Part shown: positions 18,244-26,933 of the stretch, piece after piece
Layout of the letters: each line of letters opens with the position of its first letter
How positions within the stretch are numbered: position 1 is the first letter of the stretch
NCBI RefSeq assembly: GCF_003259615.1
Contig: NZ_QLLR01000001.1
Coordinates: 3,922 to 67,921, forward strand
Direction of reading: 5' to 3'
Source: Pedobacter cryoconitis
GTDB taxonomy: Bacteria > Bacteroidota > Bacteroidia > Sphingobacteriales > Sphingobacteriaceae
Length of the DNA: 64,000 nucleotides
Notes under the pieces: generated by a model
What the model saw: only the letters and a program-made list of their open reading frames with translations
Told to the model about the DNA's origin: nothing
Database searches by the model: none
Program-made: the position numbers and the translations under genes

Positions 18244-19182
18244 CAGGTTCTGTAAAGTTGTCTGGGCAATCTCCGTTAAAGCCTCTGTAGTGAAGAAGCC
18301 CTGGTGCGCTGTGATCAGTACATTGGAGAAACTCATCAACCTTAAAATCTGTTCATCCTCGATCAGGCTTTCCGAAAGATCACGGAAGAAAAGCTTATCC
18401 TCCTGCTCATAAACATCAATTCCGAGGTAGCCTAATTTGCCTTGTTTCAACGCTTCAATTGCATCATGGGTATCTAAAATTGCGCCTCTGCTGGTATTGA
18501 TCAGCATCACCCCTTTCTTCATCTGTTCAAATCTCTTTTGATTAATCAAATGATGGGTATGTTCATTTAAAGGGCAATGGATGGAAATTACATCAGCGGT
18601 TGTCATCAAAGTATCCAGATCTGTCAGGCTAATATAAGCAGGTGCATTCTTGACTACCGGGTCATAAGCAATAACTTCACAACCAAAGCCCTGCATTATT
18701 TTTGCAAAGGCAAGGCCAATTTGTCCCAGCCCGATAATACCTGCTTTTTTGCCATTCAGGTTAAAGCCAATCAACCTTTCTAAAGAGAAATTCCCCTCTC
18801 TTACCCGGTTATAAGCTTTATGTGTTTTACGGTTCAAAGTCATGATCATCGCAACAGCATGTTCTGCTACGGCTTCCGGCGAATAAGAAGGCACTCTGTA
18901 AACATTCATACCCAATCCTTTAGCAAACTCCAGGTCCACCTGATTAAAGCCTGCACAGCGCAATACAATGGTATCTGTACCATACTGATGCAGGATCTGC
19001 AAAGTTTTAGCATCCACCTTATCATTCACGAAAACACAAACACCACGACATCCACCGGCCAAAATCGCAGTATCCGCGTTTAAAGCTGGTTCAAGGAAGA
19101 TAAACTCATGATTAAAATCCTCATTAACAAGGTTAAAATACTGTTTATCATAAGATTGTGTACTAAAAACGGCTACTTTCAT
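18199..19182 (-). CDS. D-2-hydroxyacid dehydrogenase (D-lactate dehydrogenase-like)
   Basis: This NAD-dependent enzyme, most like fermentative D-lactate dehydrogenase (LdhA), reduces pyruvate or a related 2-keto acid. The Rossmann motif GIIGLGQIG begins near residue 139. The family's catalytic Arg, Glu and His are represented by NTSRGAI, DVYEQE and ITAHQGF. At 327 residues it has normal length. It lies between selO (convergent) and dnaA (same strand, separated by a strong terminator), so it is probably a single-gene unit. Confidence 0.88.
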   Translation of the reverse strand: MKVAVFSTQSYDKQYFNLVNEDFNHEFIFLEPALNADTAILAGGCRGVCVFVNDKVDAKTLQILHQYGTDTIVLRCAGFNQVDLEFAKGLGMNVYRVPSYSPEAVAEHAVAMIMTLNRKTHKAYNRVREGNFSLERLIGFNLNGKKAGIIGLGQIGLAFAKIMQGFGCEVIAYDPVVKNAPAYISLTDLDTLMTTADVISIHCPLNEHTHHLINQKRFEQMKKGVMLINTSRGAILDTHDAIEALKQGKLGYLGIDVYEQEDKLFFRDLSESLIEDEQILRLMSFSNVLITAHQGFFTTEALTEIAQTTLQNLDAAESGQSTANKLA

Positions 19183-19219
19183 GGTAATTAATTTAAGGCT
19201 TAATATAAGGTTTTAAAAC

Positions 19220-19276
19220 CCTGTTAAAATAGAAAAAGGCATCCGTAATACGGATGCCTTTTTCTATTTTAACAGG
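19220..19276. terminator. 28-bp perfect palindromic terminator after dnaA
   Basis: CCTGTTAAAATAGAAAAAGG and the next eight bases are followed, after one central base, by the exact complement. It lies 27 bases past the dnaA stop on the minus strand, and the A/T tracts give bidirectional termination. Confidence 0.92.
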
Positions 19277-19302
19277 AAAACCGGCTTTTCAGCAGGATTA
19301 AC

Positions 19303-20733
19303 CTAGCTCATCTTTAATTTTTTCTGAATATCATTTACATACCCTTTGAATTTCTTGTCTGTATCGATCAGATCTTCAACCGTTTGGCAAGCATAAATCA
19401 CAGTAGAGTGATCTCTTCCACCGTAAAATGCGCCAATACTCTTTAAAGAAGATTTAGTCAGACTTTTCGATAAATACATTGAAATCTGGCGTGCCTGTAC
19501 AATTTCACGCTTGCGGGTAGGTGATTTCACCATTTCCACAGGTACTTCAAAATACTCACAAACCAGTTTCTGGATATAATCCATTGAAATCTCTTTCGTG
19601 GTGTTTTTGATAAAGTTTTTCAGCATTGACTTAGCCAGACCAAGATCAATATCTTTTTTATTCAACGTAGACTGTGCTAATAAAGAAACCATTGCTCCTT
19701 CCAGCTCACGTACATTGTTATCAATGTTATTCGCTACATATTCAACTACATCCGAAGGAAGTTCAATTCCGTCAGCGTACATTTTTTTCCTTAAGATTGC
19801 GATCCTGGTTTCCAGATCAGGAATCTGCAAATCAGCTGAAAGCCCCCATTTGAAACGACTTAACAAGCGTTCTTCAACACCTGAAAGATCTTTTGGCGCT
19901 TTATCTGAAGTGATAATAATTTGTTTTCCCGACTGATGCAAGTGATTGAAAATATGGAAGAAAATATCCTGTGTTTTCTCTTTTCCGGCGAAATTATGGA
20001 CATCATCCATGATGATTACATCCATCGCCTGGTAAAAGTTCACGAAATCATTGATCGTATTGTTCTTTAAAGACTCTACAAACTGCTGGCAGAACTTCTC
20101 ACAAGACACATATATAACCAGTTTATCCGGTAAAGTACGTCTGATTTCATTTCCGATAGCCTGTACTAAGTGGGTCTTACCCAATCCTACAGCACCATAG
20201 ATCATTAAGGGGTTAAATGAAGTTGCACCCGGTTTTGCCGCTACTGCAAAACCTGCAGAACGTGCTAAACGGTTACAATCACCTTCTACATAACTTTCAA
20301 AAGTATATTGAGAATTTAATTGAGGGTCAACATTCAGTTTTTTCAGCCCTGGTATAATAAAAGGGTTTTTAATGTCCTTATTTATAGATACCGGAACAGG
20401 CATTGATTGTGTTTTTGAAGCAGCTCCGTTGCCATTTGACGGCATGCTGGTTGTATAGGGTGAACCGCTGTTTGACGACTTATCAACCACTATATTATAT
20501 TCTAAACGTCCTTCTTCTCCCATTTGCTGTTTAACTGTCTTGCGCAATAAACCAACATAATGCTCTTCCAGCCATTCATAAAAGAATAAACTCGGCACTT
20601 GTACAGTTAATATGTTGCCTTCCAATTTTAATGCCGAAATCGGTTCGAACCAAGTTTTAAAACTTTGGACCGGGATATTATCCTTAATAATCTGGAGACA
20701 GTTATTCCATACTTCGGTACAAGTTTTTTGCAT
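19303..20733 (-). CDS. dnaA: Chromosomal replication initiator DnaA
   Basis: DnaA binds DnaA boxes at oriC, opens the duplex and loads the replicative helicase. Domain I is at about 1-85, followed by a variable Ser/Asn-rich linker. The AAA+ domain has Walker A GAVGLGKTH and Walker B IIMDDVHNF. The C-terminal helix-turn-helix carries the signature GGRDHSTVIYACQ. I start at the Met at 20733 (476 residues) because domain I then begins MQKTCTEVWNNC, as in homologues; the longer frame to 20781 adds an atypical hydrophobic extension. A palindromic DnaA-box pair lies 165 bases upstream. Confidence 0.96.
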   Translation of the reverse strand: MQKTCTEVWNNCLQIIKDNIPVQSFKTWFEPISALKLEGNILTVQVPSLFFYEWLEEHYVGLLRKTVKQQMGEEGRLEYNIVVDKSSNSGSPYTTSMPSNGNGAASKTQSMPVPVSINKDIKNPFIIPGLKKLNVDPQLNSQYTFESYVEGDCNRLARSAGFAVAAKPGATSFNPLMIYGAVGLGKTHLVQAIGNEIRRTLPDKLVIYVSCEKFCQQFVESLKNNTINDFVNFYQAMDVIIMDDVHNFAGKEKTQDIFFHIFNHLHQSGKQIIITSDKAPKDLSGVEERLLSRFKWGLSADLQIPDLETRIAILRKKMYADGIELPSDVVEYVANNIDNNVRELEGAMVSLLAQSTLNKKDIDLGLAKSMLKNFIKNTTKEISMDYIQKLVCEYFEVPVEMVKSPTRKREIVQARQISMYLSKSLTKSSLKSIGAFYGGRDHSTVIYACQTVEDLIDTDKKFKGYVNDIQKKLKMS

Positions 20734-20781
20734 AGTTATTCTATAAATTAATGGTATTCGACTTAAACAACGACCAAACAC

Positions 20782-21390
20782 TCTGCCGTTTTGGGAGGGC
20801 GAAGATCCTAAAAATTACCAACAAAAAATCATAAAATCTCACCTAATTCATAAGTCGCTAACAGGCAAAACGATAGCCTAGAAAAAAGCGTCTTTTTTGT
20901 GGATAACTTATCCACATTGAAAATTCAGTGTTTATAACTATTGTGCAAACCAAAGGTTTTCATTCCTTATTACAGGACAATATTACCAAAAAAAGATGAG
21001 TAATCCTGTGTCTTTTACAGGCCGTCCGTAAAATAAAAAAACAGGAGAGCGACAACTTGTCATTCACTAATTATTTAGATAACAAGCATATATATCTCAT
21101 TTAAAATAAATTATAATAATCAATTGATTAAACATATGAAGTATAACAGCAAAATTATCCCTGTTAACTGAACAAAGTGAACAGTTAAACCGGCCGACCC
21201 TGCATTGCTGCGCGCCAAAGCCGAAAGACGCAAAAGAGACGCACAAAAAATTAAGTAACGTTTTACACATTCCAGTAAAAGACAAATTCAGCCCAACTTA
21301 TTTCAAGCAAAATAAGCCTCCTGTAAAGAATGATTTCTGTCATCGCGATATAACAGGTACATTGCAATAAGGACGTTCCAACGTCACTTA
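20782..21390. other. Gene-free AT-rich region upstream of dnaA, candidate oriC
   Basis: About 600 bases contain no credible gene. They include the paired DnaA boxes at 20898-20916, a hairpin with CCTGT/ACAGG arms near 21006-21022, and a strongly AT-rich run at about 21061-21128 that could be an unwinding element. The position beside dnaA supports an origin, although in some Bacteroidota oriC lies away from dnaA. Confidence 0.5.
20898..20916. promoter_or_regulatory. Palindromic pair of DnaA boxes
   Basis: TGTGGATAA and TTATCCACA, each a perfect consensus DnaA box, face each other across one base. The pair could act in oriC, in dnaA autoregulation, or both. Confidence 0.8.
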
Positions 21391-21442
21391 AAAAGGCAAC
21401 CACGCCCTCATCTTCTATAATTCAAAGGGCACGGTTACCTTT
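21391..21442 (-). terminator. Terminator after ohr
   Basis: On the minus strand GGTAACCGTGCCCT pairs, with G-T wobbles, with AGGGCGTGGTTGCC and is followed by TTTTT. It begins four bases past the ohr stop. Confidence 0.8.
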
Positions 21443-21445
21443 TAG

Positions 21446-21871
21446 CTAAACATTTTCAAGTTCAACCTCAATGTTGCCACGGGTAGCATTTGAATAAGGA
21501 CATACCTGATGTGCCTTCTCAGTCAATTTCTTTGCGAGTTCAGCATCTACTCCCGGAATAGCTACAGAAAGCTTTACAGCCAGCTGAAAGCCTCCTGTTG
21601 TGTTCTTTCCAATACTGACCTGGGCGGTTACTTTAGTTTCGCCTGTTTCCACTTTATCCATTTTGATCACCAGATTCAAAGCACTGTCAAAACAAGCCGC
21701 ATAACCCGCTGCAAATAGTTGTTCAGGGTTTGTATAGGCTCCTGCCCCACCCCCAAGCTCCTTTGGCATTCTTACTTCCAGGTCCAAAACTCCGTCTGAT
21801 GATTTTACATTTCCATTTCTACCACCGGTAGCACTTGCTACAGCAGTGTATAATTTTTCTATTTTATCCAT
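21446..21871 (-). CDS. ohr: Organic hydroperoxide resistance protein (Ohr, OsmC family)
   Basis: Ohr reduces organic hydroperoxides with a reactive cysteine pair and protects against lipid peroxides. The two catalytic cysteines are Cys60 in YAACFDSAL and Cys124 in VCPYSNATRG, both at the expected spacing in a 141-residue protein. It overlaps the upstream marR-type gene by eight bases, so the two are co-transcribed and probably translationally coupled. The partner carries the conserved regulatory cysteine of OhrR, which strengthens the Ohr (not OsmC) assignment. A terminator follows directly. Confidence 0.94.
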   Translation of the reverse strand: MDKIEKLYTAVASATGGRNGNVKSSDGVLDLEVRMPKELGGGAGAYTNPEQLFAAGYAACFDSALNLVIKMDKVETGETKVTAQVSIGKNTTGGFQLAVKLSVAIPGVDAELAKKLTEKAHQVCPYSNATRGNIEVELENV

Positions 21872-22298
21872 TTTGTTTATTGATTGTATTTAAAATTCCT
21901 GTTAGTTTTTGCTGAAGACTGACCATTTCACCCTCAGTAATATCCAAAGCGCAAAACAAAGCTCCCGGGATTCCGGCAGCAGCATACTTTAATTTCAGCC
22001 CGCCACTGGTCAATTCGATCAGTACAATCCGTTCATCTTCTTCGCTCCTTTTCCTGGTCAGATATTTTTTTTGCTCCAGCCTTTTCAATAGCGGCGTTAA
22101 GGTTCCGGTATCCAGCAAAAGCTTCTCCCCAATTTCTTTGATACTGATTTTATTGGTTTCCCAAAGCAACAGCATCACCAGGTATTGCGGATAAGTGAGA
22201 TCCAGTTTCTCCAGTAAAGGCCGGTACAAAGCGGTGATCTGTCTTGACAAAGCATAGATCGGGAAGCAGAGCTGCTGCTCCAGTTTAAGCATTTCCAT
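21864..22298 (-). CDS. ohrR: MarR-family peroxide sensor OhrR
   Basis: This 144-residue winged-helix repressor is expected to release DNA when its N-terminal cysteine is oxidised by organic peroxides. The sensing residue is Cys11 in QLCFPIYALSR, the position typical of OhrR. The wing region with LLLDTGTLTPLLKRL and RKRSEEDERIVL is standard for MarR proteins. No second C-terminal cysteine of the two-Cys type is seen, suggesting the one-Cys class. It precedes and overlaps ohr. A palindrome-like site lies 29 bases upstream, so autoregulation of the pair is likely. Confidence 0.92.
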   Translation of the reverse strand: MEMLKLEQQLCFPIYALSRQITALYRPLLEKLDLTYPQYLVMLLLWETNKISIKEIGEKLLLDTGTLTPLLKRLEQKKYLTRKRSEEDERIVLIELTSGGLKLKYAAAGIPGALFCALDITEGEMVSLQQKLTGILNTINKQNG

Positions 22299-22326
22299 AC
22301 GTATTAAACGGACATTACTTAACTAT

Positions 22327-22353
22327 ATTGCGCACAATCTAATTTTGCACAAT
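22327..22353. promoter_or_regulatory. Candidate OhrR operator
   Basis: ATTGCGCACAAT is a 12-bp palindrome with one mismatched pair. A second half-like copy, TTTTGCACAAT, follows five bases later. The position just upstream of ohrR fits an operator for the operon. Confidence 0.5.
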
Positions 22354-22402
22354 AAAAAACACAACAACATAAATATCAATTAATTAAAAATATAACACAT
22401 AC

Positions 22403-22440
22403 AAAAAGAGGGCTTCCAACTGAATGGAAGCCCTCTTTTT
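22403..22440. terminator. Terminator after fabV
   Basis: A perfect 16-bp stem (AAAAAGAGGGCTTCCA and its complement) encloses a six-base loop. It lies 19 bases past the fabV stop and is flanked by A and T runs. Confidence 0.92.
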
Positions 22441-22459
22441 AAACAGGTTAAAGTCTAAA

Positions 22460-23650
22460 TTAAACTAATCCAGGGACCTCTACCATTTCATTCGTTTCAA
22501 CTTCGTAATCAACTCCGGCCACATCAAAACCAAACAAGTTCAGGAAGTCATGTTTGTAACCGGCAAGGTCACCCATTTCTGGTAAACTTTCTGTAGAAAT
22601 GCCAGCCCACAACTCAGCAACTTCCGCTTGAGTAGCCGCATCCATTTCTAAATCATCAACACGGATTCTTCCTTTTTCATCGGTTGGTATCGCAGCGCCA
22701 GTATATAGTCTGTCCTGGAATAAACGCTGGATCTGCTCAATACATCCTTCATGAGTTCCTTTTGCTTTCATCACTTTATAAAGCAATGATATATACAATG
22801 GAATTACCGGAATAGCAGAACTTGCCTGGGTTACCAAAGCTTTGTTTACAGAAACATAGGCTTTACCATTCAGGTCTTTTAATTTTTCAGTGATATGGAA
22901 AGCAGTAGCTTCCAGATCATCTTTAGCACGTCCGATAGTTCCTTTACGGTAAACCGCTTCAGTTACTGATGGGCCGATATAAGAATAAGCCACTGTCGTA
23001 GCGCCTTCTGCCAGTAAACCTGCAGCTTTAAGATCTTCGATCCAGAAACCCCAGTCCTCCCCTCCCATTACGGCAACGGTATTTTCTATTTCTTCTTCAT
23101 TTGCAGGTTGAATAGAAATATCAGTAACTACACCAGTATGAAAATCTACTGTTTTGTTAGTGAAACTCTGACCGATTGGTTTCAGCACAGAATTATAGAC
23201 CACTCCTGTTTTAGGGTGCGTTCTGCGTGGTGAAGCTAAACTGTAGATCACTAAATCAATCTGACCTAAGTCAGCTTTAATCAAGTCTAATGTTTTTTGT
23301 TTGATCTCATCAGAGAAAGCGTCGCCATTGATACTTTTAGCATATAAACCAGCTTCCTGAGCTTTAGTTTCGAAAGCAGCGGTGTTATACCAGCCTGGTG
23401 AAGCAGTTTTACCTGGTGCAGGTGGTTTTTCGAAATACACACCTATGGTAGCGGCATCCGATCCAAAAGCACTGGTTATTCTTGATGCCAGGCCAAACCC
23501 TGTAGATGCGCCGATAACCAGCACACGTTTAGGGCCAGCTATAGCTCCTTTTGATTTCACGTAGTTGATTTGATTGACAACATTTTGCTCACATCCCTGA
23601 GGATGGGCAGTCAGGCAGATAAAACCACGTATTCTTGGTGCAATAATCAT
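22460..23650 (-). CDS. fabV: Enoyl-ACP reductase FabV
   Basis: FabV reduces trans-2-enoyl-ACP/CoA with NADH, the last step of each fatty-acid elongation round, and is typically poorly inhibited by triclosan. The protein opens with the family hallmark MIIAPRIRGFICLTAHP. The extended Rossmann motif GASTGFGLASR is near 48-58, and a YIGPSVTEAVYRKG active-site region lies near 245. At 396 residues it matches FabV, well above FabI's roughly 260. It stands as its own unit, 41 bases from pepD with a strong terminator downstream. Confidence 0.95.
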   Translation of the reverse strand: MIIAPRIRGFICLTAHPQGCEQNVVNQINYVKSKGAIAGPKRVLVIGASTGFGLASRITSAFGSDAATIGVYFEKPPAPGKTASPGWYNTAAFETKAQEAGLYAKSINGDAFSDEIKQKTLDLIKADLGQIDLVIYSLASPRRTHPKTGVVYNSVLKPIGQSFTNKTVDFHTGVVTDISIQPANEEEIENTVAVMGGEDWGFWIEDLKAAGLLAEGATTVAYSYIGPSVTEAVYRKGTIGRAKDDLEATAFHITEKLKDLNGKAYVSVNKALVTQASSAIPVIPLYISLLYKVMKAKGTHEGCIEQIQRLFQDRLYTGAAIPTDEKGRIRVDDLEMDAATQAEVAELWAGISTESLPEMGDLAGYKHDFLNLFGFDVAGVDYEVETNEMVEVPGLV

Positions 23651-23691
23651 AAATTGTTCTTTAAAGAAGGTCTAAAATAATTAATTCTTTT

Positions 23692-25152
23692 CTATTTAGT
23701 GTTTTTTGGGATCTCTTTCAATACGCTCAGCAGGAAGCCCCAGAATTTCTGAACGGAAGAAATCTGTACCCGTTCATCCGGAGAATGTGCTCCCCTGATA
23801 GTCGGTCCAAAGGAGATCATGTCCATTCCTGGTAAATGACCTCCCAGAATACCACATTCCAGGCCTGCGTGACAAGCATCAACCTTTGGCGCTTTGCCAA
23901 AAGCAGTTTCATACATACCCGTCATTAATCTTAAAATATCGGAGTCAGGGTTGGGTTTCCATCCAGGATAGTCGCCATCTTGTGAAACTTCACTGCCCAT
24001 ATTTTCAAAAGCAGCACGGATCGAGTTGGATACGTCTGTTTTAGTACTTTCTACACTGCTGCGTTGTAAAGACTGGGTGATGAATACACCATCTTTAACA
24101 ATGACCCGCGCTAAGTTACTGGAGGCTTCAACCAGATCCTGAATATCAGGGCTCATTCTGAAAACACCATTTGGCATCGCATAAATTGTATTGACGATCT
24201 TTTTAAAGTCAGCATTTACCATCACCTGTGCAGGCAAAGCTGTTTCGCTGAGTACGATAGTTAATGCTGGTTCTACAGTTTGATATTCTTCCTGAATTAA
24301 AGCAGTGAATTCTTTTATAAATGCTTCAAATGTTGCTTTTTCTGTACTGGCTACTACGACTACGGCAGCAGACTCTCTTGGAATTGCATTTCTTAAACTG
24401 CCTCCATTGATGGTACTCAGCTGTAAACCAATTGTCTGAGCCGCTGTAAAGAATAAACGGTTCATCAGTTTATTGGCATTTGCCCTGCCTTTATGAATAT
24501 CCATTCCTGAATGTCCGCCTTTTAGCCCTTTGATCGTAATTTCAAACGCAGTGCTCAAAGCTTTTACTGCTTCTTGCTGATAAGTGTAGTTTGTATTGGT
24601 ATCTATTCCTCCGGCGCAGCCGATGGTTAGTTCATCATCTTCTTCGGTATCGAGGTTCAGCAGGATAGTCCCGGAGAAATTAGCAGGATCAAGCTCTTTA
24701 GCGCCTGTCATACCAGTTTCTTCATCAATGGTGAACATCGCTTCCAATGCAGGGTGCGGGATCGTTGCAGAAGCTAATAAAGCCATGATCGTCGCTACTC
24801 CTATTCCATTGTCAGCGCCCAGTGTGGTCCCTTTTGCTTTTACCCAGTCTTGCTCCACAAACATTTCAATGCCTTGTTCGTCAAAATTAAACACGGTATC
24901 GCTGTTTTTTTGGTGTACCATATCAAGGTGAGACTGTAAAATCACTGTTTTACGATCTTCCATTCCCGGAGTTGCAGGTTTTTTGATCACTACATTTCCG
25001 GTCCGGTCTGTCACGGTTTCAAGACCAAGGTCATTTCCAAAGCTGACCATAAATGCAATGACACGTTCTTCTTTTTTTGAAGCACGGGGCACGGCGTTCA
25101 GCTTCACAAAGCTACTCCAAAGTTCCTGAGGTTCTAAATTTTTGACTTCCAT
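23692..25152 (-). CDS. pepD: Aminoacyl-histidine dipeptidase (M20C)
   Basis: This cytoplasmic zinc peptidase cleaves Xaa-His and related dipeptides. Metal and catalytic motifs of the M20 fold are present: SHLDMVHQK (His/Asp metal ligands), GADNGIGVA (bridging Asp), DEETGMTGA (catalytic and metal Glu) and a C-terminal GPTIRGAHSPDE with the last His ligand. At 486 residues it equals E. coli PepD. The gene follows PAP2 on the same strand with a 121-base gap that holds a weak hairpin. The nearby histidine decarboxylase is 9 kb away, so no pathway link is implied. Confidence 0.93.
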   Translation of the reverse strand: MEVKNLEPQELWSSFVKLNAVPRASKKEERVIAFMVSFGNDLGLETVTDRTGNVVIKKPATPGMEDRKTVILQSHLDMVHQKNSDTVFNFDEQGIEMFVEQDWVKAKGTTLGADNGIGVATIMALLASATIPHPALEAMFTIDEETGMTGAKELDPANFSGTILLNLDTEEDDELTIGCAGGIDTNTNYTYQQEAVKALSTAFEITIKGLKGGHSGMDIHKGRANANKLMNRLFFTAAQTIGLQLSTINGGSLRNAIPRESAAVVVVASTEKATFEAFIKEFTALIQEEYQTVEPALTIVLSETALPAQVMVNADFKKIVNTIYAMPNGVFRMSPDIQDLVEASSNLARVIVKDGVFITQSLQRSSVESTKTDVSNSIRAAFENMGSEVSQDGDYPGWKPNPDSDILRLMTGMYETAFGKAPKVDACHAGLECGILGGHLPGMDMISFGPTIRGAHSPDERVQISSVQKFWGFLLSVLKEIPKNTK

Positions 25153-25220
25153 TCAAAAGGGTATATGAAATAAGCCTTTATGGCAAATTCCCTGGTTAAA
25201 ATTATATGTAAAGATATAAA

Positions 25221-25238
25221 CCGTTTAAAACTAAACGG
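25221..25238 (-). terminator. Weak hairpin after PAP2 gene
   Basis: CCGTTT and AAACGG arms enclose a six-base loop. On the minus strand a T-rich tract follows. The stem is short, so confidence is limited. Confidence 0.4.
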
Positions 25239-25273
25239 CTTTAAAGAATCGGCCAATTTAAGGATTATCAAAA

Positions 25274-25894
25274 TTATATCCTGGCTACTGCCCGGCCAAG
25301 ATACCAGAATATGTAACTAAAAACCGGTGCGGCCAGTACATCTGCGGTATAATGAACGTGTTGAACTAATAATAAAATGCCTAATATCCCTGTAGCAATG
25401 AAGATAATAACCTTTTCAGTTTTATTTTCCAGGCAAAAGCCCACCAGGCATAAAGTAGCCGTATGACCGGAAAAGAACAGGTCTTTGGTAATCAGATTTG
25501 ATCCGTAAAAAATGATAGAAAAAGGATCACTCAGGTGTACCAGGTTTACAGGGGCATCGAGCGGGATCAGCGAAATCGTGAGCATCCTGGCCAGGCAGAG
25601 AAAAATATATCCCCATAAGGCAATCATGCAGATCGAAGAATTTTTGATTAACCGCCAGATGAAAAATCCTGTTGCCGGATAAAGGATCAGAAAGATATAA
25701 TCGGAAACATCATGGGCCGGTAACCAGTGAAGTACCCAGTCGTGCATCAAAACCCCGTTTCTGGCCTGTATAAACAAGAAAAAATCCTGCAGGTAAAAAA
25801 GTATCAGGAACATCATTAAGATTCCTGATATAAATTTTACCCTGAAGGCCGGATATTCCCAGGCGAACTGCCAGGTCAACTGTTTAGTCTGCAT
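25274..25894 (-). CDS. PAP2 superfamily membrane phosphatase (PAP2_C type)
   Basis: This 206-residue polytopic membrane protein has about six hydrophobic segments. The conserved core is the FFSGHTATL motif near 136-144 followed by HVHYTADVLAA near 180-190. This is the pattern of the PAP2_C/sphingomyelin-synthase-like branch, in which two His and one Asp carry out lipid phosphate or head-group chemistry. A lipid phosphatase or phosphotransferase role is likely but the substrate is unknown. It is divergent from a lipoprotein hydrolase gene; both have TAnnTTTG-type boxes in the 184-base gap. Confidence 0.75.
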   Translation of the reverse strand: MQTKQLTWQFAWEYPAFRVKFISGILMMFLILFYLQDFFLFIQARNGVLMHDWVLHWLPAHDVSDYIFLILYPATGFFIWRLIKNSSICMIALWGYIFLCLARMLTISLIPLDAPVNLVHLSDPFSIIFYGSNLITKDLFFSGHTATLCLVGFCLENKTEKVIIFIATGILGILLLVQHVHYTADVLAAPVFSYIFWYLGRAVARI

Positions 25895-25924
25895 TAATAT
25901 GAATCAGGTTAGATTTTGTCGCGA

Positions 25925-25932
25925 CAAATATA
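25925..25932 (-). promoter_or_regulatory. -7 box for PAP2 gene
   Basis: The minus strand reads TATATTTG, a TAnnTTTG match, about 30 bases before the ATG. No clear -33 element is visible. Confidence 0.4.
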
Positions 25933-25953
25933 ATATTACTTTTCCCGCCTTTA

Positions 25954-25961
25954 TATTTTTG
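25954..25961 (+). promoter_or_regulatory. -7 box for the lipoprotein hydrolase
   Basis: TATTTTTG matches TAnnTTTG and would give a leader of about 110 bases before the ATG at 26079. It is back-to-back with the PAP2 box. Confidence 0.35.
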
Positions 25962-26078
25962 GAGTAAATATTGATCAAAATACGAACAAAAACAGGTCAA
26001 AATCCTGTTTTTAACTAATTAATCGCAATATTTGAGTATTGTGTTTCAGCGAAGAAACATTATAAATGCTAAAATATC

Positions 26079-26900
26079 ATGCGTATAAAAGATCTGATTA
26101 TCTGTGCTGCCTGTGTATTGACCTTGCTGATCAGTGCTTGTCAGAGCCAGGTCATCAATTACGGTAATAATCAAAAGACGGGAAAATACTTCAATATCAG
26201 GGGGTTTAAAATGTACTATGAAATATATGGTACGGGTAAACCTTTATTGATGATTCATGGGAATGGTGGTGACATCAGCTCTTTTGCGGGCAATATCCCC
26301 TATTTCTCTAAAAAATACCAGGTTATTGTGGCCGATAGCCGTGCACATGGCAAATCTGAAGACCTGCGGGATTCGCTCAGCTTTGAAATGATGGCTGATG
26401 ATTATGCAGCCCTGCTGGATTCTATAAATGTAAAATCGGCTTATGTAGTAGGCTGGAGTGATGGCGGGATCAATGCTTTGCTGCTGGCTATACGCCATCC
26501 GGATAAAGTGATTAAACTTGCAGCTACAGGAGCTAATTTATGGCCGGATTCTACAGCTTTGAAACCAGAATTCTGGAAGTCTGAGCAGGAAACTTTCCTT
26601 TCTGGTAAGGACAAAGCTTTTGCCACTGCGAAGGAAAAGAATGACTGGAAAGTATTTTTACTCGATTGGAATCAGCCAAATATTCCTTTGACTGCTTTAA
26701 AACAGGTTAAATGTCCGGCTTTGATTATCGGGGGTGATCATGACCTGATCAATACGGAACATACGGTCCTGATTGCAAAAAACATTCCCGAAGGCCAGTT
26801 ATGGATTGTTCCTAAGTCTGGTCATGCCACATTAATTGAGCATAAAGATGAATTTAACCACAAAGTTGATGAGTTCTTTCTAACTCCTGGCCCGCAATAA
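26079..26900 (+). CDS. Alpha/beta hydrolase, lipoprotein
   Basis: A lipoprotein signal with Cys20 (LLISACQSQ) anchors this 273-residue hydrolase to a membrane facing the periplasm or outside. The oxyanion region is IHGNGGDISS near 59-68, the nucleophile Ser lies in VVGWSDGG near 128, and the catalytic His is in SGHATLIEH near 248. A substrate cannot be assigned; esterase or lactonase activity is typical of the fold. Thirty-three bases separate it from the L,D-transpeptidase gene, so the two are probably co-transcribed. Confidence 0.85.
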   Translation: MRIKDLIICAACVLTLLISACQSQVINYGNNQKTGKYFNIRGFKMYYEIYGTGKPLLMIHGNGGDISSFAGNIPYFSKKYQVIVADSRAHGKSEDLRDSLSFEMMADDYAALLDSINVKSAYVVGWSDGGINALLLAIRHPDKVIKLAATGANLWPDSTALKPEFWKSEQETFLSGKDKAFATAKEKNDWKVFLLDWNQPNIPLTALKQVKCPALIIGGDHDLINTEHTVLIAKNIPEGQLWIVPKSGHATLIEHKDEFNHKVDEFFLTPGPQ

Positions 26901-26933
26901 TTTAATTTCAACGTTTTACTTATATTCATACCT

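Noticed and set aside
21097-21285. 62-codon minus-strand frame in the dnaA upstream gap
   Set aside because: Low-complexity ends and location in the AT-rich candidate origin; no family or start signal.
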